The translations under genes were made by a program, and so were the position numbers. Below, in pieces: positions 5,887 through 13,209 of a stretch of 14,622 nt of DNA (within the stretch, counting starts at the first letter, position 1; each line of letters starts with the position of its first letter). Under the pieces are notes generated by a model. It was not told the DNA's origin, made no database searches, and was given only the letters and a program-made list of their open reading frames with translations. Origin of the DNA: 2-01-FULL-41-14 sp046317875 (GTDB lineage Bacteria > Pseudomonadota > Alphaproteobacteria > UBA7879 > UBA5542); assembly GCA_046317875.1 (NCBI GenBank), contig JBKCVN010000031.1, positions 1-14,622 on the forward strand, in the 5' to 3' direction.

Positions 5887-8364
5887 ATGGCACCCTCAAT
5901 TTTTGTAAAAATAGTATCTTTGATTTTAATGTGGTTGTGGATTCAGCCTTCTGTTGCCTTTTTAGATGAGGCCTCTCAGCTATCTAACAAACTATTTGAT
6001 GCAGTGCGTGCGGCGACCAATTATTGCTGTGACTATGATTCCGAAGAAAAAGATAAAATTAGACAAACTATTAATGGTCTTTCTTCTGCCCAACAACAGC
6101 TCGTGGTAAAAGAAGCAACTGAAGTTACCAAAAAGTTTATCTTTATATGGACACCCGAGTTATTTGAGGTATTTGCTAAAAATTACAAGGATACTTTATC
6201 TCCACTTGATCCTTTGATCCCACTTTTATGCAATCAGTCACAAGATCTTTCTTATCTTATTACAAGCTTTGTTAGATCTTCCGCACATGATGCTTTTTCT
6301 TTTACCAGGTGTCTAAAAGATCTATTGCCTTCTGTTGATAAGAAAAAACTATATTCTCGGAGCCTTTTAGAAGCAGTCATAAATTTGAAAACTGAAGAAA
6401 GAGACATTATCGTTACTTTAGCTCTGAGCCTGAGGCCTTTTCATGAATCCTTTGATGTTCACTCTTATGTGAATCAAGAGCTTAGCTCGATTATTAAAGT
6501 GATCAGTCATTTCAATCCAGAATCAAGAGAAGAGCTTCTATCTCAAGCAAGGAAAATTTCTAATAGAGAGGGAGGTGACCTTCCTCCTAAAAATATATGT
6601 GTCGATCTTGGTGTACTGTATTTTCTATCAAAAGCAGATCAATCAGAAAGAGAGGATCTGATACGAGTGATCGCCCCCCTTCTTAGATATAATCAAGGAC
6701 TCGTTGTTTCTCCAGGTCGATCTTGCCCAGTTAATTTATTGCTAGGGGTTGCTCTGGGGGAAGCGTGGGGTAAGATAAATAATTTTTACTATAAACAACC
6801 AGAATTTTTACAAGACTTGGCCAGTAGCTCTTTGGATGAACAAAAGAAATTTCTATTGATATTGAAAGATCTAAACTTAGAAGTATTGGATGCTTTGACG
6901 ATAGATACAAAACAAAAGATGGTTTCCACCTTAGAATATGCCCGTGAAGATAATACCACAGCTGGCGAAGACCCTTATAGTTTCTCAGCAAAAATCTCAC
7001 AAGTAGCACGTTACAATCGTGCTTTTGATCTTCTTCCCCGAATTGATGAGCCAATCCCTGTTAACGGGGGCCCCCCCCTAACCAAAGATGGTGCAATTTA
7101 TAGATTTTCGGAATTAAAAAGTGCTAAGGCACAAAACTTGTTTTTGGATCTTTTTTTGCCAAACATGACCGATAGGCAAAAAGCCACTATTTGGAACAGA
7201 TGCTCTCACTTTCAAGATTACTGGAGAGAAGGTGATCTCGAGAGAGCTTGGACCCTGACAAGAGATGTGGTTGACCCTGTCGCACGTATTACGCTAATTG
7301 AGCAAGCTATAAGTAGGGACCACAGGCATTTACAAGAAGGTGGTATAGTAGATCGAGAAAACGTAATGAATGGAGAAAGAGTTTCTAAAACGGAGAAAGC
7401 TTTGAAATCTCTGTATTATTTGACGCATGATTTTGAAACCCCTTTTGATTTGATAGAAAAAATCAAAAAACACATTGTTCTTTTAGAATTAACAAACAAA
7501 GATAACGCCCTTTTCCATAGGGAGCGGGCTGGAGCGAGCGAAATTTCTCATGCATTTCATGTTTTAGATGGAAAAAAAGACAATGAACGGGGTGATTATG
7601 ATAGCTTGAAGGAAAACAATATTTATACTCATGCTGATGATGGGAAGCCTCCCTATCGCATGTTGGGCATCTTGGGGCGTGTATGGCACTTGATTAATCA
7701 TTATCATAAAGATGGCTCGAGCCTAGAGGAAAACAAAAAGCAGAGAGACCTTTTGCGACATAGCTTTGTGACCGCCCTTGCGCAATGTTTTGATGAAGAG
7801 GGCTACCGTGGGGCTCATCGTGTGTGTAATGTGGGAAAGGTTCAACGCTTACTTACTGTGCTTCAAGGATACTTTCCTGGCATCGAGATAGATGAGGTTG
7901 TTCCTCCAGTTAAGGTTGAAACTAAAAAGACAGTTGTACCCGTTGAAATATCTTTAGCAGAGCTCACTTCGCAACTTTTTAATGCAGATCATTCTCCAAA
8001 GGTACATGTTGAAGAAGCCGAAATTTTAATAGAAGAGATGGCAGCGCGTGTGTATGAAGATAATCCTGAAGAAAGAGAGTCTTTTATTAGTCAAGCACAA
8101 AACTTTTTAGATCTTCTAGAAAGCAGGGAAATTCGGGCAGAGCAAGAACGGGCTTATGCAGCATCTTTATCGGCGGATCAAGAAAAAGAGCTTAAAAATA
8201 AGGCCGCGGTTAAGATTCAGAAAGCCTTTAGAAAATGGCATGCTGCTAAAAACGAAAATGAAGCGGCTGCCCTGGCAGCAGAAAAACCAGAGTCGCCTGA
8301 GGGTCGCCGTGAGGTAGTTCTTGCCGCTTTGGCAAAAAGAGGCTTTGGTGCAAGAAATGAATAA
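5887..8364 (+). CDS. Large exported helical protein with a C-terminal IQ (calmodulin-binding type) motif
   Basis: I do not recognise a named family. The 825-residue product has a signal peptide (about 1-24, SVA then FLDEA) and is predicted largely alpha-helical. Residues about 60-430 contain several loosely similar helix starts of the form S/T-x-x-E/Q-R/Q-x-x-L/I (near 66, 168, 211, 252 and 315), suggesting helical repeats. A Cys/His-containing segment, CFDEEGYRGAHRVCNVGK (634-651), precedes a short hydrophobic helix. After a Val/Pro/Lys linker (670-685), the last 140 residues are charged helix with IQKAFRKWHAAK at 777-788, a partial IQ motif. I use the ATG at 5887, not 5851, because AAGGGA lies 9 bases before it and the signal peptide then has a normal N-terminus. 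The gene ends 4 bases before convergent comEC. A role at a host interface is inference. Confidence 0.82.
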   Translation: MAPSIFVKIVSLILMWLWIQPSVAFLDEASQLSNKLFDAVRAATNYCCDYDSEEKDKIRQTINGLSSAQQQLVVKEATEVTKKFIFIWTPELFEVFAKNYKDTLSPLDPLIPLLCNQSQDLSYLITSFVRSSAHDAFSFTRCLKDLLPSVDKKKLYSRSLLEAVINLKTEERDIIVTLALSLRPFHESFDVHSYVNQELSSIIKVISHFNPESREELLSQARKISNREGGDLPPKNICVDLGVLYFLSKADQSEREDLIRVIAPLLRYNQGLVVSPGRSCPVNLLLGVALGEAWGKINNFYYKQPEFLQDLASSSLDEQKKFLLILKDLNLEVLDALTIDTKQKMVSTLEYAREDNTTAGEDPYSFSAKISQVARYNRAFDLLPRIDEPIPVNGGPPLTKDGAIYRFSELKSAKAQNLFLDLFLPNMTDRQKATIWNRCSHFQDYWREGDLERAWTLTRDVVDPVARITLIEQAISRDHRHLQEGGIVDRENVMNGERVSKTEKALKSLYYLTHDFETPFDLIEKIKKHIVLLELTNKDNALFHRERAGASEISHAFHVLDGKKDNERGDYDSLKENNIYTHADDGKPPYRMLGILGRVWHLINHYHKDGSSLEENKKQRDLLRHSFVTALAQCFDEEGYRGAHRVCNVGKVQRLLTVLQGYFPGIEIDEVVPPVKVETKKTVVPVEISLAELTSQLFNADHSPKVHVEEAEILIEEMAARVYEDNPEERESFISQAQNFLDLLESREIRAEQERAYAASLSADQEKELKNKAAVKIQKAFRKWHAAKNENEAAALAAEKPESPEGRREVVLAALAKRGFGARNE

Positions 8365-8368
8365 CTTT

Positions 8369-10426
8369 TTAGTTGGGCATAACCGCCTTTAGTTGTTTGC
8401 TCTTTTTATAATACACCCAGGATTTTTGATTCAGGTTCTTTGACCCTAGGAAAAATTTTGGATAGCTACCGTATGTATGGTGTGTGTCTGATAATTTGGG
8501 GGCAATCAAAATATTAATATTGTTTTGTAGCATCTCTTGATTATCTTCTGTTCTCAAATATCCGATGGTTAAGTCATTTAGATTAATCAGAATGTTTTTT
8601 CCGTAGAAGGTGACGGGAGGTATGCAAGGGTGTAATTTTTTTTGTTTTAGTTTGATGACATGATCAGGACTAATCCCCGCATAGCTGGCCCATACGGTGG
8701 CTAGGAATGAGTCTGTGCGAGGCGAAGAAATGAAAAGATGGTTTTGATACACAATTCCAATATTTTTTCCACCTTCGGCAATAAACACATCAGGAATGGG
8801 TTTGGGATACAAAACAGTATACAGAATACCCCCTAGAACCCATATGATCCCGCTCCACCTTATTGTCCCTTTTAGAAGGCATAACAAAAGCCCCCCCAGA
8901 GTAATAACCCCAAAAGAAAAGAGAGAAAAACCAGGCACATAAATTAAAGATCCTGCAAGTTGCGAGAATGTGTGGGCAATTTGAATCATAAAATCAATCC
9001 CCTGCCCCATTAACAGCGCACATATTTCTTGAGCCCCCGTCCACCAGCCAAAAAATACAAAACATAAAGCCAAGGGCATTACCCATAGGCTAAGCACAGG
9101 GATCATTAACAGATTGCTACCTAGGGATTGCAGTGTAAATTTATAAAAATGATAAAGGGTAAAGGGCAATGTGGCTACGGAGGCGATAAGACTGGAAATT
9201 AGAATCCCCAGCCCATAAAAGGCAATTTTTTTAAGAACAGATTTTTTAGGGGCATGAATTTGAATGGATTCATAAAAGGCAATTAGGGCCGTGACCGCTG
9301 CAAAGGATAGTTGAAAACTAGGTGTAAATAGGGCCTCGGGAGAGAGCAACAGAATACTGGTGGCGGCAATAGCCACAAGACGCATCGACAAAGGATTCCG
9401 ATCAATCAGAATGGCCACCATCATGAGAGAAAATGAGATAAAAGCCCGTTGGGTGGGAATTCGACATCCAGAAATATACAGATAGGCCATAGCCCCCAGA
9501 ACGGCCAGGATAGCCGCAATTTTTTTGGCAGGAATGCGTAAAATTAATGGGGGGCATAACCCGACTAGCAGGCGACTGAACCCCAAAAGAAGCCCTCCAA
9601 TAAGACTGAGATGAAGGCCCGATATGGCCAAAACGTGCGCCGTTCCCGAGTCTGCAAAGGCGGTGCGCGTTTCTTTCGAAAGGCTGCCCGTATCCCCCGT
9701 CACCAACGCGGCACCCACAGCCCCCCTTTCTCCAGGAAGATGCTTTAAAAAAGACTGGGTTAGGGAGAGACGATACTGTCCTATTTTCCTGAAAAAAGAT
9801 GTTTTTTCAGGCCGGGTGATGCGATGAATGTAGACAACATATCCTTGGGCCCCAATTTCTTTAAACCGGGCCTGCTTTTGGAAATCATAGCCCCCGGGTA
9901 CAATAGGTCCCTGCAAAGGTTCCAGTTTGGCTTTGAGGATCACGTGATCACCCGTCTGAAGAAGTCTTTCTTTCTCTTTTTTGAATCGGTAGATTAATTG
10001 AACTTTTTTGGGAAGGTTTCTGGTTACTTTTTCTATGCGGTGGGGAGACAAAATGATTTTCTTTTGGTTTACACCTTCACTGATATCTTCCACCACTCCC
10101 CTTACCCATACGGGGTCAGGTATGGTGGTTTTTAAAACAGGAGTGTTCATGAAGAAAGTCCGCACATGACTGAATGTGAATCCTAAGATCCCACAGAATA
10201 GAGCCGCACATACCCAGCGCAGTTTGAAGAAGGAATGGAAAAAGATCAGGCCAGAGAAACCGACGAGTAAAAGGGCCCCTATTAAGAACCAAGAGATAGT
10301 CCAATCATCGCACCCTGAAAAATATACAATGATCCCTAATCCTATAAAAACAGGAGACCACAAGATAAGGTGATCTTTTTGGGTGTGGAAAAAAGAGTCT
10401 AAAATATGGTTAAAAACAGAGATCAT
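8369..10426 (-). CDS. comEC: ComEC/Rec2-family DNA uptake channel, without beta-lactamase-like domain
   Basis: ComEC is the inner-membrane channel that carries single-stranded DNA into the cytoplasm in natural transformation. The product is 685 residues. N-terminal membrane segments are followed by a DUF4131/OB-like soluble region (about 100-205, with PGGYDF) and the Competence domain, whose signature SGTAHVLAISGLHLSL starts near residue 260. Many membrane helices then run to about 535. The remaining C-terminal soluble part shows no HxHxDH metal-binding motif, so the metallo-beta-lactamase-like domain of Gram-positive ComEC is absent, as is usual in alphaproteobacteria. I chose the ATG at 10426; an in-frame GTG at 10435 would add three residues, and neither has a visible Shine-Dalgarno sequence. 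No other competence genes are nearby. Confidence 0.9.
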   Translation of the reverse strand: MISVFNHILDSFFHTQKDHLILWSPVFIGLGIIVYFSGCDDWTISWFLIGALLLVGFSGLIFFHSFFKLRWVCAALFCGILGFTFSHVRTFFMNTPVLKTTIPDPVWVRGVVEDISEGVNQKKIILSPHRIEKVTRNLPKKVQLIYRFKKEKERLLQTGDHVILKAKLEPLQGPIVPGGYDFQKQARFKEIGAQGYVVYIHRITRPEKTSFFRKIGQYRLSLTQSFLKHLPGERGAVGAALVTGDTGSLSKETRTAFADSGTAHVLAISGLHLSLIGGLLLGFSRLLVGLCPPLILRIPAKKIAAILAVLGAMAYLYISGCRIPTQRAFISFSLMMVAILIDRNPLSMRLVAIAATSILLLSPEALFTPSFQLSFAAVTALIAFYESIQIHAPKKSVLKKIAFYGLGILISSLIASVATLPFTLYHFYKFTLQSLGSNLLMIPVLSLWVMPLALCFVFFGWWTGAQEICALLMGQGIDFMIQIAHTFSQLAGSLIYVPGFSLFSFGVITLGGLLLCLLKGTIRWSGIIWVLGGILYTVLYPKPIPDVFIAEGGKNIGIVYQNHLFISSPRTDSFLATVWASYAGISPDHVIKLKQKKLHPCIPPVTFYGKNILINLNDLTIGYLRTEDNQEMLQNNINILIAPKLSDTHHTYGSYPKFFLGSKNLNQKSWVYYKKSKQLKAVMPN

Positions 10427-10515
10427 CCGTAACACATGCGTGTTTTTAATTTATTTGACAATGAAAAAAATGTAGAATGTGACCCATATTAGAAAAAAGT
10501 CTGAAGGAGGAACGA

Positions 10516-10956
10516 ATGAAAAATAATGTAATCGAAGGGTTGCGCCGCTCTTTGGCCGAAACATACGGCTTGTATCTGACCACTCAAAAATGTCACTGGA
10601 ATGTGGAAGGGCCTGATTTTTCATCTCTTCATTTGATGTTTCAGACCCAATATACTCTGTTGGCAGACTATATTGATATTTTGGCAGAACGCATTCGGAG
10701 CTTGGGTGATTATTCCCCCGGAAGCTTTGCTGAATTTGAAGAGCTTTCGAATGTTCCCCAATTAGAAGAAATGAAAGTATTGCCCCAGAAAATGATACAA
10801 GTTCTTTTAAAAGGATACGAAGTATTGAATCAAACATTAAAGCATACCATTATGGTGGCCGAAAAATCCCAAGATGTGGGCACGGTGGATATACTGACAG
10901 GCCAGATGGAGCAACATGACAAAACCATGTGGATGCTAAGAAGTACCTTAAAGTAA
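10516..10956 (+). CDS. dps: Dps family DNA-protecting ferritin-like protein
   Basis: Dps forms a cytoplasmic 12-subunit shell that oxidises Fe(II) with peroxide, stores iron and shields DNA in stress. The 146-residue product has the ferroxidase residues H27 (CHWNVEG), H39, D54 and E58 (DILAERI). Their spacing equals that of the Listeria protein (H31, H43, D58, E62), so the inter-subunit iron sites look complete. The N-terminal tail is short with few basic residues, so direct DNA binding is uncertain. AAGGAGG lies 5 bases before the ATG, the strongest ribosome binding site in the window, predicting high expression. A Nudix hydrolase gene follows 12 bases later, probably in the same operon. Confidence 0.94.
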   Translation: MKNNVIEGLRRSLAETYGLYLTTQKCHWNVEGPDFSSLHLMFQTQYTLLADYIDILAERIRSLGDYSPGSFAEFEELSNVPQLEEMKVLPQKMIQVLLKGYEVLNQTLKHTIMVAEKSQDVGTVDILTGQMEQHDKTMWMLRSTLK

Positions 10957-10968
10957 GAGAAATAGTGG

Positions 10969-11565
10969 ATGGATTCTTGTGAGGCCTTGATTCAAAAATT
11001 ATGTTTCTATGCAAGCCACTATGAAAATGGTTCATCTGAGCAGATAAAATCAAACAAAATAAGTACATTCATAGATCAAAACAAGAACTGTTTTGAAAGA
11101 TCTAATTTGTATGGACACATTACGGGATCAGGGTGGATTGTGAATGAAACGTTTGATTCCTGTCTATTGATTCATCATCGTAAGCTGGGTCTATGGCTGC
11201 AACCAGGGGGCCATGCGGATGGAGAAAGTAATGTGTTCAAAGTGGCCTTGAAGGAAGCCCAAGAAGAAACAGGTATTCTAGATTTTAAAGCATTTTCGGA
11301 AGATATCTTTGATGTGGATATTCACTCTATCCCAGCACGGCGGCAAGAGCCCCCACATTTGCATTTTGATATTCGGTTTTTATTCCAAGCTAGCTCGGCC
11401 TTTCCTCTTCCCCAAAATAATGCCGAATGTGCAGCTTTGGCTTGGGTGCCTTTGGATGAGGTGATGAAAAATCCCCTCTATTCAAGCGTGCAAAAGATGG
11501 CCCTTAAAACCCCGTCTTTTTGCCAGCCTTTTATGGCGGATCTGAACTTAAAACTGACGCATTGA
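10969..11565 (+). CDS. Nudix hydrolase
   Basis: This is a cytoplasmic pyrophosphohydrolase of nucleoside-diphosphate-linked compounds, 198 residues long. The Nudix box runs from G81 to I103: GHADGE, then KEAQEETGI, with E96, E99 and E100 as the metal-binding glutamates. It departs from GX5EX7REUXEEXGU in two ways: the first glutamate is one place early (E86) and the arginine is K95. The preceding text, HHRKLGLWLQPGGHADG, is characteristic of a recognisable subgroup of about 190 residues, so the change is probably a subfamily feature. The substrate cannot be told from the sequence. The gene starts 12 bases after dps with only a weak AAGAGA upstream. Pairing with Dps would fit clean-up of oxidised nucleotides, but that is inference. 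Confidence 0.88.
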   Translation: MDSCEALIQKLCFYASHYENGSSEQIKSNKISTFIDQNKNCFERSNLYGHITGSGWIVNETFDSCLLIHHRKLGLWLQPGGHADGESNVFKVALKEAQEETGILDFKAFSEDIFDVDIHSIPARRQEPPHLHFDIRFLFQASSAFPLPQNNAECAALAWVPLDEVMKNPLYSSVQKMALKTPSFCQPFMADLNLKLTH

Positions 11566-11569
11566 AGTT

Positions 11570-11592
11570 TAGATTGATTGAATCTATCTTTT
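11570..11592 (+). terminator. Weak candidate terminator after the Nudix gene
   Basis: TAGATT (11570-11575) pairs with AATCTA (11581-11586) around a five-base loop, followed by TCTTTT. The 6-bp AT-rich stem is weak. The rest of the 152-base gap up to csaA is AT-rich. It also holds AAAACC and GGTTTT arms about 26 bases apart ahead of a T-rich run, which could equally be the end of the operon. Confidence 0.3.
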
Positions 11593-11717
11593 GAGCATTA
11601 TGACTCTTAGCCCCTATAGCCAAAACCTTTTCTTTCTTTATAAACGATAGCGGTTTTAAAATTTTATTTTTTCAAGAAACTAAAATTTAATCATTATTAA
11701 GAGAGAAGGTATAAATT

Positions 11718-12056
11718 ATGACTGTAATTCAGTATGAAGATTTTGAAAAAGTTGATCTAAGGTCGGGGATTGTGGTGAAAGCCGAGCCCTTTCCCAAAGC
11801 CAAAAAACCAGCCTATAAAATATGGGTTGATTTTGGCGAGGCTATTGGGACCAAGCAAACTTCGGCCCAAGTTACTGTACACTATGCGCCTGAAATTTTG
11901 GTTGGCCGCCAGGTGGTGGGATGTATTAACCTTACGCCCCGCAATATTGCTGGGTTCATTTCCGAGTTTTTATTGGTCGGGTTTCCAGACCATAAGGGAG
12001 ATGTGTGCCTTATAACAGCAGATCCCCAAGTATCCACAGGGCAAAAACTATTTTAG
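11718..12056 (+). CDS. csaA: CsaA-type tRNA-binding / chaperone-like protein
   Basis: The 112-residue protein is a stand-alone EMAP-II/Arc1-type OB-fold domain, the length of Bacillus CsaA (about 110). Characteristic stretches are YEDFEKVDLRSG at the start, KAKKPAYKIWVDFG, KQTSAQVTVHY, and the C-terminal ISEFLLVGFPD with the final GQKLF. Family members are cytoplasmic homodimers that bind tRNA; Bacillus CsaA was also described as a secretion-related chaperone. The exact role in this organism is not known. AGAAGG lies 8 bases before the ATG. It appears monocistronic, with the shared hairpin at 12066-12089 ending its transcript. Confidence 0.93.
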   Translation: MTVIQYEDFEKVDLRSGIVVKAEPFPKAKKPAYKIWVDFGEAIGTKQTSAQVTVHYAPEILVGRQVVGCINLTPRNIAGFISEFLLVGFPDHKGDVCLITADPQVSTGQKLF

Positions 12057-12065
12057 AAATACCAG

Positions 12066-12089
12066 AGGAGAAGGTGATAACCTTCTCCT
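12066..12089. terminator. Bidirectional hairpin between csaA and rodA
   Basis: A perfect 10-bp stem (AGGAGAAGGT, 12066-12075, with ACCTTCTCCT, 12080-12089) closes a GATA tetraloop. It lies between the csaA stop (12056) and the convergent rodA stop (12091). T-runs on either side are short (ATATTTT downstream on plus, ATTTCTAAAATAG downstream on minus), so termination may be partial in each direction. Position and stem strength support a shared terminator. Confidence 0.7.
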
Positions 12090-12090
12090 G

Positions 12091-13209
12091 CTAATATTTT
12101 GATACTTTCATCTTATAGTTTACATCGGTATTAAGCAATAATCCAAAGCCCAGCATTAGGGTAATCATGGAGGTTCCCCCATAGGAAACCATGGGCAGAG
12201 GCACGCCCACCACAGGAACAAGGCCCATAACCATCCCCACGTTAATGCTGACATAAATGAAAATACTCATCATAATGCCTAGGCTAACCAGTTGGCCAAA
12301 TTTACTGCGGTTTTTAAGGATGATTTTATAACATTGGATAATCAACAAAGCATACAAAAATAAAACAGACAAGGATCCGAACAATCCAAATTCTTCTGAA
12401 AAGAGGGTAAAAATGAAATCGGTTTGCTTTTCGGGTAAAAAGTTAAGATATCCCTGGGTGCCATGAAAATAGCCCTTACCAAATAACCCCCCAGATCCAA
12501 TGGCAATCTTGGATTGCAGAATATGATATCCCGTCCCATGGGGGTCTCGTTCGGGGTTCAGAAAGGTAAGCACCCGATTTTTTTGGTAGTCTCGAAGTAG
12601 AAAATTCCAGGCCACAGGGATAAGGGCCATGATCGAAAGACCAAGGCCTGCAAAATAATAAATATGAACGCCTGCCGCAAAAAACAAAGAAAAGCCAATC
12701 ATAACAATAAGCATAGCAGTACCAAGGTCAGGCTGTTTTAAAACCAATGCTGTGGGTAATAAAATCATTAAAAGGGGTAAAATAAGATGGGAGGGCTTAT
12801 AAATATCATCCGAACTATATCGATGAAAATAAGCAGCAATAGCCAGAACAAGAGCTACCTTCAAAAGTTCCGAGGGTTGTAATTTAAACAAATATAAATC
12901 TAACCACCGCTGAGCACCCATTCCCACCATCCCTGCTGCTTCAACCAAGATTAAAAGAATAAAAGTAATCCCATAGATTAAATATGCTCTTCTGAACCAC
13001 CACTCTAGGTCACTGCTGGCCACAAATAACATCACCCCAAACCCGGCAATAAATCGAATAATTTGGGGTAGAGCCCAGGGAAAGAATGACCCCCCCGCCG
13101 CAGAGTATTGCATAAGAAAACCGATAAACGCCAACAGGGAAATAATACCTATAATAGGTAGATTAAGGTTCCTTAGGCGGTCAACGGGGGATAAATAATC
13201 ACTGTACAT
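12091..13209 (-). CDS. rodA: Rod-shape-determining glycosyltransferase RodA (SEDS family)
   Basis: RodA is the inner-membrane peptidoglycan polymerase of the elongasome and works with PBP2. The 372-residue product (E. coli 370) has about ten membrane segments. It carries QPSELLK with E114, the polar NPERDPHGTGYH loop with D222 (equivalent to the essential D262 of E. coli), the QTDFIFTLFSEEFG segment, and VSYGGTS near the end. I start at the ATG at 13209, not at the far end of the open frame, because MYSDYL leads directly into the first membrane helix and AGGGA precedes it by 8 bases. The start overlaps the end of the PBP2 gene by 11 bases, so the pair is translationally coupled. All expected catalytic positions are present. 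Confidence 0.95.
   Translation of the reverse strand: MYSDYLSPVDRLRNLNLPIIGIISLLAFIGFLMQYSAAGGSFFPWALPQIIRFIAGFGVMLFVASSDLEWWFRRAYLIYGITFILLILVEAAGMVGMGAQRWLDLYLFKLQPSELLKVALVLAIAAYFHRYSSDDIYKPSHLILPLLMILLPTALVLKQPDLGTAMLIVMIGFSLFFAAGVHIYYFAGLGLSIMALIPVAWNFLLRDYQKNRVLTFLNPERDPHGTGYHILQSKIAIGSGGLFGKGYFHGTQGYLNFLPEKQTDFIFTLFSEEFGLFGSLSVLFLYALLIIQCYKIILKNRSKFGQLVSLGIMMSIFIYVSINVGMVMGLVPVVGVPLPMVSYGGTSMITLMLGFGLLLNTDVNYKMKVSKY

Noticed and set aside
10423..10437. Tiny ORF (Met-Cys-Tyr-Gly-stop) whose TGA overlaps the comEC ATG
   Set aside because: It has no ribosome binding site, and a five-codon ORF with ATGA overlap is easily due to chance. It could only matter if comEC initiation were shown to be coupled.
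10455..10478. Perfect TTGACA upstream of dps as a -35 box
   Set aside because: The only good -10, TAGAAT, is 12 bases away, and the hexamer at 17 bases (TGTGAC) is poor. A promoter must exist here, but I cannot place it with confidence.
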